Below, piece by piece: positions 1-6,396 of a stretch of DNA of 12,192 nt (within the stretch, counting starts at the first letter, position 1; each line of letters opens with the position of its first letter). The notes under the pieces were generated by a model. That model saw only the letters and a list, made by a program, of their open reading frames with translations. It was not told the origin of the DNA and did not search any database. This DNA comes from Ruminococcaceae bacterium UBA5450 (GTDB lineage: Bacteria; Bacillota; Clostridia; Oscillospirales; Acutalibacteraceae). Both the position numbers and the translations under genes were made by a program. The stretch is from positions 1 to 12,192 of the forward strand of contig DIQY01000101.1 in assembly GCA_002424295.1 (NCBI GenBank). The letters are read 5' to 3'.

Positions 1-50
1 TCAACTTCCACCAGAATTACTTTTACCTTTTTTTCTTCATTTTCCAGCAT
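1..50 (-). CDS. Partial hypothetical protein, N-terminus only
   Basis: An ATG at 48-50 opens a frame with no stop up to the window edge, giving only 16 residues that begin MLENEEKKVKVILVEV. A GGAGG ribosome binding site lies six bases upstream, and a good promoter lies before that (85-113), so the start is well supported although almost nothing of the protein is visible. The charged start followed by a beta-strand-like VKVILVEV does not identify a family. Its place after the tail fibre, with its own promoter, is where lysis, regulatory or cargo genes are often found in phage elements, but this is only context. Confidence 0.5.
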   Translation of the reverse strand, partial: MLENEEKKVKVILVEV

Positions 51-84
51 AAGAACCCTCCGACTGCGCAATTTTGTGTCTTCT

Positions 85-113
85 ATTTTACTGCAATTAT
101 TTTAGTATTGCAA
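85..113 (-). promoter_or_regulatory. Sigma-A-type promoter for the gene at the left edge
   Basis: Read on the minus strand, TTGCAA (108-113) and TAAAAT (85-90) are separated by exactly 17 bases. The -10 box matches the consensus at five of six positions and the -35 box at four. Transcription would start near 78, about 28 bases before the ATG at 50, with GGAGG between. The promoter begins two bases after the fibre stop codon, so the next gene can be expressed apart from the late operon. A short inverted repeat (TGCAAT, 92-97 and 107-112) overlaps it and could be an operator. Confidence 0.45.
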
Positions 114-114
114 A

Positions 115-570
115 TCATCGAAAAGCTATGTATTCATATTCTGTATTTGATTCGTTAAAAGAATTGTGAACCTTTGTAGTGCTTGTATTGGTATCCTGCA
201 TCACGGTAAGACTGGTCCCGTCGAGGAACAATCCTGCCATCGCTTCTCCCGATGAAACCGCAAACGCACAATAGGCTCCTAATTCTCCGCTGGTACGCAT
301 TCCAACCGCAGATAGATTCTGACGATAGACAAGGACCAGCCTTGCCGCAAACGGCAAAGAGATTACCTGCTGTGCCTTACCGTCTCCTACATAAGAATTT
401 ATCGTCATCGGCACTGGATCATCTGCATTTTTATGGCGGCTGTTATCGTTAAAATGTGCTGTCAAAAGGCCGTCAATCAGTTGATTGTCTTGTGCAAAAT
501 CCAAACGAACAGGTTTATCGTCCGCTTTCCAGTCATGCAGCCCAAGAGAAGTTTTATTTTGATTTGACAA
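115..570 (-). CDS. Short tail fibre / receptor-binding tip protein
   Basis: This 151-residue protein begins with the linker common at the start of clostridial phage fibres (LGLHDWKADDKPVRLDF, residues 9-25), which usually ties a fibre to the baseplate. The rest looks like a beta-rich tip: alternating hydrophobic strands, glycine turns and an ending NTEYEYIAFR of the kind seen in phage receptor-binding heads. There is no long repetitive shaft. The start is TTG (568-570), chosen because AAAGGGGG lies eight bases upstream and the family motif follows at once. It is the last gene of the late operon, 14 bases after the gp48-like gene. Host-surface binding is inferred from position and style; the actual ligand cannot be read. 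Confidence 0.6.
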   Translation of the reverse strand: MSNQNKTSLGLHDWKADDKPVRLDFAQDNQLIDGLLTAHFNDNSRHKNADDPVPMTINSYVGDGKAQQVISLPFAARLVLVYRQNLSAVGMRTSGELGAYCAFAVSSGEAMAGLFLDGTSLTVMQDTNTSTTKVHNSFNESNTEYEYIAFR

Positions 571-584
571 ATTATTTTCCCCCT

Positions 585-1151
585 TTAAATTTCAATCACA
601 CCATCTGTCTGGTCCATTTGCTCCCATGAAAGTCCTCTCCTGTCCAAATCAGACCACGTAAGATTTCGATTATCTAAAGTTTCCCAAGCGTCTTTTCGAT
701 GATCAACCAAACCAATCAGATGGACTGGAAAAAAACGCCTTAAAATTCGGACTGAACGAGCAAGATTTCGCGGCTCCCCCAAAAGGACAAAACGAATGGT
801 ACCTTCTTTCGGATACTCCTCTACATTGCAGGAAAGCCCCGCTGCCTGTGTAATTTTTTCCATATCACACTTTGTAAAATGGTCATCGTCAAGCGAAAAG
901 AGAACTTTTGCAGCACTTTGCTGTTCCGCAAGTGTTCCATCTGCTGTTCTAAGTTCTTTTGAAAAGAGTTCCAGTCCCCAACTCTCTGCGGTCGCTGCAA
1001 AATTTTCCCGATAAAGCTCCAGAAGGGTTTGTTCACATCGATCCAGTACGGAAGCGTATGCTTCTAGTTCATGATCAACGGTAGTGGTACCATCTAAACG
1101 ATAAAGAGGGATTGCTTTCATTTGTTCTTTCATTCGTTCTAATGCGCCCAT
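585..1151 (-). CDS. Baseplate wedge protein, Mu gp48 / YmfQ-like (DUF2313)
   Basis: This 188-residue protein follows the baseplate J gene, exactly where Mu gp48, YmfQ or XkdU lies. Proteins of this family join the baseplate wedge to the fibres. The N-terminus fits the family: a helical stretch with Y and ELEAYASVLDRCEQTLLELY, then a segment on the tryptophan-containing pattern TAESWGLELFSKEL. The C-terminus has a tandem decapeptide pattern, W156-ETLD, W166-SDLD and W176-EQMD, with tryptophans exactly ten residues apart. The ATG (1149-1151) lies two bases after the stop of the preceding gene. An AAAGGAG sits about eleven bases upstream, inside the end of that gene, so translation is probably coupled. 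Confidence 0.75.
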   Translation of the reverse strand: MGALERMKEQMKAIPLYRLDGTTTVDHELEAYASVLDRCEQTLLELYRENFAATAESWGLELFSKELRTADGTLAEQQSAAKVLFSLDDDHFTKCDMEKITQAAGLSCNVEEYPKEGTIRFVLLGEPRNLARSVRILRRFFPVHLIGLVDHRKDAWETLDNRNLTWSDLDRRGLSWEQMDQTDGVIEI

Positions 1152-1153
1152 TT

Positions 1154-2206
1154 TCAGCTCTTCTCCTTTACCATAATCGTTCCGGCAATCAGAAGCTTAT
1201 TTTGGGTCGGAACTGACGTCCCATAAAAATAGACTGTCATATCCGTAACTGCTCCGGTCCCATAAATGGCAGCATAAACAGCACTATAAGTAAGTGGCTG
1301 TCCAATCTTTAAGGAATCAAATAAGCCAAGAATTGCGGACTTACATTGAGTGATTGCCGCCTGCTTATCGACTCCTTCTGTAAATACAAGCTGTGCTTCT
1401 ACATCAAGAGAAATAACAGAAATCGGATGAGTTGAAACTGTCACGTTGAGTTCACGGGACTTTTGAAGATCCTGTTCAACTTCCGAAAGAAGTGCATCCG
1501 ATGGGACTCCGCCTGTTGCAGCAATATATACTCCAACGGTTCCCACTCCGTTTTCTCTTGGTACTACATAAACGTCTCTGACTCCTTCATGGCTCATTGC
1601 TTTGTTTTGATAAAACGCTGCATTGCTGCCGGTACTGATTTGGCTGAAACTATCCTTGATTCTCTGCCGCAGCATCTCATCAGATTCGGTATCTGTCCCT
1701 CCGGAAAAATCAGACAAATTCGTAACCGTTTCAATTCCTGAAACGGCCGTAACAAAATGGGTAATTGTTCCCGCTTTTGCGTTTCCTGAAATTCCCCCTT
1801 TTTGAGCTTTTGCTTTGATTGAAACCGAAAGTTGGTTAATTCCAAGGACCCCTTTCTCTATCGTTTCAAAGGCAGTGCCATCCTGTGTCTGACAAATTGT
1901 TCCTTTTGGAATTGCAACATCAAACCAAAGCGCTTTTGCCCTTTTAAACTGCAAAGTTCCGAAAGCCGCAGTTCCTTCTATTCTGGTTAAGCCGCGCTCC
2001 AGCGCATGTTTGTCGAGTTCTTCCCCTTCTGCAGTTGTAAAGTTCATTTGCTTCTTCATCCAATCAAGTTCTGCAAAAAGGTTATATAACTCTCCTGCCA
2101 ACACGCGGAATCGGATTCCCAAATCAGAAGCTTCATCTGGAAAAGTCCCTGATTTTTCGAAATAAAGATTTTTCATTTCTCCTACTAAGTCTTCATAAGT
2201 AATCAT
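1154..2206 (-). CDS. Baseplate J-like wedge protein (Mu gp47 / XkdT family)
   Basis: This 350-residue protein has the usual length and layout of baseplate J proteins, which form the main wedge of contractile-tail baseplates. Visible signs are the N-terminal helical region with the pattern AEGEELDKHALERGLTR near residues 59-75, the beta-rich middle with PKGTICQTQDGTAF, and the family signature FSGGTDTESDEMLRQRI near residues 167-183. The C-terminal third has the expected alpha/beta repeats. The ATG at 2204-2206 shares its A with the stop of the preceding gene (TGATG). A TTG one codon upstream is an alternative start. The Shine-Dalgarno sequence is weak, so coupling to the gp46-like gene is likely. 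Confidence 0.9.
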   Translation of the reverse strand: MITYEDLVGEMKNLYFEKSGTFPDEASDLGIRFRVLAGELYNLFAELDWMKKQMNFTTAEGEELDKHALERGLTRIEGTAAFGTLQFKRAKALWFDVAIPKGTICQTQDGTAFETIEKGVLGINQLSVSIKAKAQKGGISGNAKAGTITHFVTAVSGIETVTNLSDFSGGTDTESDEMLRQRIKDSFSQISTGSNAAFYQNKAMSHEGVRDVYVVPRENGVGTVGVYIAATGGVPSDALLSEVEQDLQKSRELNVTVSTHPISVISLDVEAQLVFTEGVDKQAAITQCKSAILGLFDSLKIGQPLTYSAVYAAIYGTGAVTDMTVYFYGTSVPTQNKLLIAGTIMVKEKS

Positions 2207-2538
2207 CAAGAATATTTCACCTCGATTTTTCTGCGTTCGTTAAAAATTTCCACTATAAAAGAAATTCTGTCCTCATAAATTTCTGCCGAAATCACTTTCG
2301 CCTCCGGCATGGGGAGCAGCGCTTCAGCCGCCATAGAAAGTGCAATATTTTCGCTTTCCGGAGCCGAACGATCCAACTCAAATAAGTGGCTTCCAAACTC
2401 CGGCGCATACCAAAAAGCGCCTTTTTTTACATTTAATCGGAATGCCGCCCGCTGAAACAATGCGTTTATTCCATCCAGCATCTGAAACTGACCGGCCGCA
2501 TTTTGCAGAATATCTCCATCTTTTAAAGCTGCCTCCAC
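2206..2538 (-). CDS. Baseplate protein, Mu gp46-like (gp25-type fold)
   Basis: This is a 110-residue protein between the spike-like and baseplate J genes, the position of Mu gp46. Family-like features are the early ALKDGDILQNAAGQFQMLDG, the aromatic GAFWYAPEFGS and a C-terminal pair of beta strands (KVISAEIYEDRISFIVEIF). Members start the sheath-binding wedge, in the manner of T4 gp25. The open frame extends upstream to an ATG at 2583, but I chose the GTG at 2536-2538: an AGGAG lies seven bases before it, and the longer form would overlap the upstream gene by 41 bases with no ribosome site. The chosen start lies four bases after the preceding stop. Confidence 0.7.
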   Translation of the reverse strand: MEAALKDGDILQNAAGQFQMLDGINALFQRAAFRLNVKKGAFWYAPEFGSHLFELDRSAPESENIALSMAAEALLPMPEAKVISAEIYEDRISFIVEIFNERRKIEVKYS

Positions 2539-2542
2539 ACAG

Positions 2543-2878
2543 TCACTCCTTTTTTGCTGCGAATACCTGTCCGTTAAGGACAATTTCGCCGTTATTTTTT
2601 AAATAAATTTGCGCTCCTCCCTGTGAAAAGAGAAGCAATTCTCCGGGTTCCAGATTCTTTTCAGTCTGGACTGCCCCGATCGACGTTTTTCCCAAATTGG
2701 TATCGACCAAAATTGTCTGCGCACTCATGGGAGCCTTCCAAAGGATTCCCCATGGCCCAACTTGTGCAACATTTCGATATTCGGAATCCGTCTGAAGGCT
2801 TTCGTCTCCTATTACATCTGCCACTTTGCCTGCGGGCGATGATTTCGCAAGATTGCGCATTTTTTCCGTCAGCCACAT
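2543..2878 (-). CDS. Short baseplate spike-like protein, Mu gp45 / gpV-like
   Basis: This 111-residue protein lies between the gpD-like hub and the gp46-like protein, the position of the Mu gp45 or P2 gpV central spike. The middle (VAQVGPWGILWKAP onward) fits an OB-like barrel, and the end (LLFSQGGAQIYLKNNGEIVLNG) has the beta-prism pattern of spike proteins. It is much shorter than Mu gp45, and it contains no histidine, so the HxH iron site found at many spike tips is absent. The start ATG (2876-2878) has AAAGGAG about eight bases upstream and overlaps the hub gene by ten bases; the upstream extension lacks such a signal. The family call rests mainly on synteny and the C-terminal pattern. 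Confidence 0.6.
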   Translation of the reverse strand: MWLTEKMRNLAKSSPAGKVADVIGDESLQTDSEYRNVAQVGPWGILWKAPMSAQTILVDTNLGKTSIGAVQTEKNLEPGELLLFSQGGAQIYLKNNGEIVLNGQVFAAKKE

Positions 2879-3753
2879 TTTAGCTTCTCCTTTCGCAGGG
2901 TAAGTCTCGTTGACTCCCCTTGTTCGTTTAAGCAGTAGCGAACTGCAGAAACGACCCAATCAGATTCTCCATGAAGCCAAACGGGCTGCAGCGGATGCGC
3001 AGCAACCGCTCCCGCACAAAGTACCTGCACCGTTTCCTCTTTTTTGAGTGCTTTCTGTAAAGCGGCCTGTGGATCGGCAGAAAACCGCCTGCGCAAAATT
3101 CCCATCGATTTTGTCTCGACATCTTCCTCCATTAATTTCCAGTTGTTTTGCTCTTTGCCGTAAACTGCAGAAACACGCTGATAAATGGATTGTCTCCGTA
3201 TTTCCTCCAAAATTTTCTGCCCATTGTCTCCTAAAATAAGGATCGGATATTTGGATTTTTTCATGGAAAGAGTCCATCCATCTGCAAAAAGGGTTTTGCC
3301 AAGAAATTTTTTGCAGAATCCGTTAAGCGCCTGCCATTCACTTTTTCCCTTTTCCACCGAATAAGAGGTCTTCATAAACTCATTTTCTTTTTCAGAAAGA
3401 TAAAATCCATAAGGCTCTGCACAGGCAGAAAATAAAATTTGCAGACTGGGATTAGGATAAGTTACCGGCATTGCTTCACTATCAAGTAAAATCCCAACGG
3501 GGCTTCTTGCCTGCAAAAAAAGTTCGGCGCTGTTTCCAAGGAACGTGCGTATCTCATCCAGTATTCCTATAAAAGCAGTTACTCCACTATCATTTGTCAC
3601 CTGAATCTTTCCGCCAAAAAATTCTTTATCCACCATTGGAAAGGTTCCCTTGAAGGAAGCTGCCGGGGAATCCTCCTCCCAATCTATTTGTATCGAAACG
3701 GGCTGGGGCAGCCGTAAATGCTGCCCCTTCCCGGAAATATAATCATAAATCAT
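2869..3753 (-). CDS. Tail hub protein, gpD / Mu gp44 / XkdQ-like
   Basis: This 294-residue protein fits the hub of contractile baseplates, a trimer that links tail tube and spike. The N-terminal barrel-like region includes PVSIQIDWEEDSPAASFKGTF and VTNDSGVTAFIGILDEI. The middle holds a region with YPNPSLQILFSACAEPYGFY, then KGKSEWQALNGFCKKFLGKTLF, matching the LysM-like insertion of XkdQ/gpD proteins where the chain is described as binding a peptidoglycan-like or hub partner. The C-terminus returns to strands (DWVVSAVRYCLNEQGESTRLTL). The start overlaps the stop of the preceding gene (TGATG) without a clear ribosome site, implying coupling. The family assignment is firm from order and pattern; fine domain limits are uncertain. 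Confidence 0.75.
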   Translation of the reverse strand: MIYDYISGKGQHLRLPQPVSIQIDWEEDSPAASFKGTFPMVDKEFFGGKIQVTNDSGVTAFIGILDEIRTFLGNSAELFLQARSPVGILLDSEAMPVTYPNPSLQILFSACAEPYGFYLSEKENEFMKTSYSVEKGKSEWQALNGFCKKFLGKTLFADGWTLSMKKSKYPILILGDNGQKILEEIRRQSIYQRVSAVYGKEQNNWKLMEEDVETKSMGILRRRFSADPQAALQKALKKEETVQVLCAGAVAAHPLQPVWLHGESDWVVSAVRYCLNEQGESTRLTLRKEKLKCG

Positions 3754-4265
3754 CAGAAAAGGATCAACTTCTTTCCTATCGGAAGCTGATCAGGTCTGCA
3801 AATCCAAGGATTCTTTTCCAAGAGAAGGTCAACCGTTGTATGGTTGCGAATTGCCTCCACCCAGAGAGAACCTTCTTTTCCGATAATCGTTTCTCGCGGC
3901 TTTTCAACCGACTTGCTCTGCAGAATTTCAATAAAATGAAACAAATAAGCAATCCGGTCGGGTCGCGGAGTTCCCTCCAATTTGAGTTCCTCAAAAATCG
4001 CTTCAATCGGAACAGACAAGCCCGGCGCTGATAAAATTCCTTTAGGATTCTGTAAGAGTTCGGCTAAATGATTAAAAACCGCTCTGGCATTTTCTCCTAA
4101 AAAAATCCCTTTTCCTAAAATTTCTCGACCTTTTCCTCCCAGTTCCTGCAAAACTTCTCCATCATACGGCTGTTCCAAAGCATGTACTCTCCGAGAGGCC
4201 TTAATTTCCACTTGATCCGGTAAACGCGGCCAATAAAAATCACGAAAGCTCATCGTTTCACTCAT
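3753..4265 (-). CDS. gpU/gp43-like tail protein with C-terminal LysM/tail-X-like domain
   Basis: This 170-residue protein appears to have two parts. Residues 1-115 follow the pattern of gpU, Mu gp43 and related tail proteins: YWPRLPDQVEI, then QELGGKGREILGKGIFLGENA, then PDRIAYLFHFIEI. Residues 134-170 resemble a LysM or phage tail protein X domain, with TVDLLLEKNP followed by LPIGKKLIL. In P2-like and PBSX-like phages, separate or fused U, X and LysM modules come directly before gpD, as here. The ATG (4263-4265) has GAGGGGGAT seven bases upstream and shares a base with the stop of the small ORF before it (TAATG). It is far shorter than Mu gp43. Its role is probably hub or tube-end adaptor, but which of these is unclear. 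Confidence 0.6.
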   Translation of the reverse strand: MSETMSFRDFYWPRLPDQVEIKASRRVHALEQPYDGEVLQELGGKGREILGKGIFLGENARAVFNHLAELLQNPKGILSAPGLSVPIEAIFEELKLEGTPRPDRIAYLFHFIEILQSKSVEKPRETIIGKEGSLWVEAIRNHTTVDLLLEKNPWICRPDQLPIGKKLILF

Positions 4266-4363
4266 TATGTATCCCCCTCAACAGAATGCTCTCCGCGTAA
4301 AACCTCCATCTCAAGCTCTTTGCTGATTTTTTCCGTAAGGCTTTCTATTTGTTCAAGTGTCAT
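4265..4363 (-). CDS. 32-residue overlapping ORF at the expected sheath/tube/tape site
   Basis: An ATG at 4361-4363 opens 32 codons ending in TAA at 4265-4267. The product begins MTLEQIESLTEKISKELEME and ends GEHSVEGDT. It is acidic and strongly helix-prone, with leucine/isoleucine spacing that could form one amphipathic helix. It overlaps the connector gene by 11 bases and the next gene by three (TAATG), and a GGGAGAG lies upstream, so it behaves like a real coupled gene. The ribosome site of the following gene lies within it. No family is recognised. It could be a remnant of a deleted gene, a leader that couples translation, or a true small structural peptide. Confidence 0.5.
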   Translation of the reverse strand: MTLEQIESLTEKISKELEMEVLRGEHSVEGDT

Positions 4364-4652
4364 TTTCCGATCTCTCCCAACCGTCTTTTTGTTCTACAAT
4401 ACACCATGTATAAAGGCGTTTTTCTGAAACGAATACGCCATCTACGCGAAGGATCGTATAAAAATACTTTTCATCTCTCACTTCATCGCCGATCATTGGT
4501 AAAAAATCCGCAGGCGCAATCAGGCGATAGCATCTGCCTTCCTGCACTTTTCGATCAAGTGTCCGAAAAAGTCCGCGATAAGAATTTTCATTCCAAAAAA
4601 ACTCATTTCCATATCGCAGCAGAAGACTTTTTACCAATTCCGAACGGCTCAT
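4353..4652 (-). CDS. Head-tail connector / head-completion-like protein
   Basis: This 99-residue protein is the second small gene after the major capsid gene, where head closure (stopper) proteins lie in PBSX-, HK97- and P2-like phages. It has an N-terminal helix (ELVKSLLLRYGNEFFW) and then a beta-rich body with RCYRLIAPADFLPMIGDEV, YFYTILRVDG and LYTWCIVEQ, consistent with the small beta-barrel fold of stopper proteins. I chose the ATG at 4650-4652, which has GGGAGG seven bases upstream and an ATGA overlap with the preceding stop; the open frame extends further but without signals. The function is inferred from position and size, not from a recognised family signature. Confidence 0.5.
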   Translation of the reverse strand: MSRSELVKSLLLRYGNEFFWNENSYRGLFRTLDRKVQEGRCYRLIAPADFLPMIGDEVRDEKYFYTILRVDGVFVSEKRLYTWCIVEQKDGWERSENDT

Positions 4653-4984
4653 AATATCCTCCCAAAATAAAAATGATCTTGAAGAAAAGGAGACGCTGCG
4701 CGTTTGGCTTGCTCCCATAGAGCTTTTTCCGTTGCGCCGCAACCGGATTGCATCCGGACTTCTCCTGCGGAGAAGCTGCCGCCGCCATTTAAAAGCGATG
4801 CCTGCCAATTTGCTAAAGCGGCGGCAGCGGCGCAGAGCAGCGTCTCTCCCCCTGGAATATCTTTTCGCCGCGCTTCTTCAATCTGAGCGATCGCGTCTCT
4901 CACCAAGGTAAAATAAGGCTGTGCTTCCTCCTCATTCAATCCCCGATAAAAAGCAAATCGCTCCATCACTGCCATTTCGTCCAT
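4649..4984 (-). CDS. Head-tail connector-like protein (HK97 gp6-type position)
   Basis: This 111-residue, mostly helical protein follows the major capsid gene, the usual place of the portal-ring adaptor (HK97 gp6, SPP1 gp15 or YqbG-like). The pattern fits such adaptors: helices with FTLVRDAIAQIEEARR, then GGETLLCAAAAALANWQ, a glycine- and serine-rich loop (LLNGGGSFSAGEVRM) and a final helix. The ATG at 4982-4984 lies three bases after the capsid stop. No strong ribosome site is present, so re-initiation is likely; codons 4 and 7 are also ATG and could serve. Its end overlaps the next gene by ATGA. The assignment rests on position and helix pattern. Confidence 0.55.
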   Translation of the reverse strand: MDEMAVMERFAFYRGLNEEEAQPYFTLVRDAIAQIEEARRKDIPGGETLLCAAAAALANWQASLLNGGGSFSAGEVRMQSGCGATEKALWEQAKRAASPFLQDHFYFGRIL

Positions 4985-4987
4985 CTG

Positions 4988-6001
4988 TTAAGCCTGATAA
5001 GTCAGCGTTTTAACGGCGCCGCCGAAAATTTTTGTAAAGCCTGCAATCATGCTGATGGAAGCGCGCTCCAACTGACGGTCAATCAGCTTATCATAATCGG
5101 TGACAATATCACCGGCCTGAACCATCTCCAATGCACAGGTGCTATCAAGGCCAACCACTGTTTTCGAGGGCACATCCGGTACATGCAAAAGATTTGCACC
5201 AACCGGTGTCCCCAATTTTCCGGTTCCCTGAAAATTAAGTCCCGCTTTCGCGTCTTTCAATTCGGAAATATTCAAAAGGTCCTGAACCGCTTCAGTTCCC
5301 GCCAACATAGTGTTCATTTGATAAGGAGAAAGAGAAGCCCAAAGAGAAACGAGATCTTTATAAGCAACTCCGCTGGTACCAGAAGCCGTAATGGAAGTAA
5401 CATTATCTTTTCCATCGTCTCCATGAAGCAAAACATCTACCGCATCACCAAGCTGTGCACGGGCAATATAAGCGCCGATTTGGCGCAGCGTAACCGTAAA
5501 AAGGTCCAACCGCTGGAATCGTAAAGCTTCGTAGCTTGCCACCAACATGCGGCCACGTTTCTGAAGCTTCACCAGATGATCCTGCACATGCACAACGGTT
5601 TCCGGAATTTTTGCGCCTTCCGCTACCGGCTTAAGCGACTTTTCCTCATTCGTCGGCGTGCTGGTAATTGTACGGTAGTCAAGTCCTTCCACCTGTGTAG
5701 TGGTTGCCACAATCGAAGGAAGTAAGTTTTCCTGTTCTATTCCCTGACGAACCGCGCGGCAGACATATTCCGGGAAAAGGGCAGCACTATCGCCGGACTG
5801 GAAAAATTTTTCCACCCGGTCGCTGGTTCTCCCACTTACTCGGATGTCAAAACGCTTTAGCTGTCTCTGATAAGCATCCAAATTTTCGAGTGATGTACCT
5901 TTATAATTTTCAGAATGGTCCAAAGATTCCAGCACATCTGTAAAAGATTTTCCAGTGCCATACATTCCTTTTTCCAATCGCAGATTTTCATAAAAAGCCA
6001 T
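4988..6001 (-). CDS. Major capsid protein, HK97-type fold
   Basis: This 337-residue protein fits an HK97-fold major capsid protein. Residues 1-85 are charged and helical, and may be partly removed during maturation. The core contains NLLPSIVATTTQVEGLDY (start of the E-loop/P-domain region), SLKPVAEGAKIPE, a long spine-helix segment around FTVTLRQIGAYIARAQLGD, and VDVLLHGDDG, a pattern seen in many such capsids. The A-domain portion and the strongly conserved ending (IDRQLERASISMIAGF) follow. The start ATG has AGAGGAG about eight bases upstream. It comes after a decoration-like gene and before the connectors, the usual order. Length and synteny make this one of the safer calls. Confidence 0.85.
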   Translation of the reverse strand: MAFYENLRLEKGMYGTGKSFTDVLESLDHSENYKGTSLENLDAYQRQLKRFDIRVSGRTSDRVEKFFQSGDSAALFPEYVCRAVRQGIEQENLLPSIVATTTQVEGLDYRTITSTPTNEEKSLKPVAEGAKIPETVVHVQDHLVKLQKRGRMLVASYEALRFQRLDLFTVTLRQIGAYIARAQLGDAVDVLLHGDDGKDNVTSITASGTSGVAYKDLVSLWASLSPYQMNTMLAGTEAVQDLLNISELKDAKAGLNFQGTGKLGTPVGANLLHVPDVPSKTVVGLDSTCALEMVQAGDIVTDYDKLIDRQLERASISMIAGFTKIFGGAVKTLTYQA

Positions 6002-6021
6002 AATAAAATCTCCTCTCTTAA

Positions 6022-6366
6022 TTAAAGCATAATTCCGATTGTTTTAGCGCTGGGGTCTACACTGATAACTAAATAGCTTCGCCCACCCGTAGAAACAGTC
6101 GAAACGCTTTGCGCTCCAGAAGCTGCTAAGGTCTGATAGCCAACCTTTGGCGCTGTCCCCGTATAAGGGATCTCCCGATATCCGTCGAGCTGAACTGCTG
6201 TAAATCCATTTCTTACCGAATTTGCAACGCCGCAAAAGACATCTCCGCTCACACAGGGAGAAACCGTTCCGTTGTCGCTCATTTTTACCAGGCTTCCATA
6301 AACTGTGGTACCACCGCATGCAAAGGTCGCCATATTTTCTCCAAAACCATTCATAGAAATTTTCAT
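6022..6366 (-). CDS. Capsid decoration-like protein (DUF2190-type)
   Basis: This 114-residue protein lies between protease and capsid genes, where lambda gpD-type decoration or stabilising proteins occur. It is glycine-, serine- and valine-rich, with a small-barrel pattern: GTTVYGSLVKMSDNGTVSPC, then GDVFCGVANSVRNGFTAVQLDGY, then SYLVISVDPSAKTIGIML. This resembles DUF2190-like proteins, in which a value sequence of the form 'G..v.G.v.....g' recurs. The ATG at 6364-6366 has AGAGG seven bases before it and a longer GGAG further up. The gene is separated by 20 bases from the capsid gene and 30 from the protease gene. The role is inferred from context and composition. Confidence 0.55.
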   Translation of the reverse strand: MKISMNGFGENMATFACGGTTVYGSLVKMSDNGTVSPCVSGDVFCGVANSVRNGFTAVQLDGYREIPYTGTAPKVGYQTLAASGAQSVSTVSTGGRSYLVISVDPSAKTIGIML

Positions 6367-6396
6367 GTTTTTTCCTCTCTCCTTTTTAGTGCAAAA

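Noticed and set aside
92..112. Inverted repeat TGCAAT/ATTGCA as a terminator of the late operon
   Set aside because: The stem is short and no T run follows. It overlaps a good promoter instead.
2539..2583. ATG start at 2583 for the gp46-like gene
   Set aside because: It would overlap the spike gene by 41 bases without a ribosome site, whereas GTG at 2538 has AGGAG at ideal spacing.
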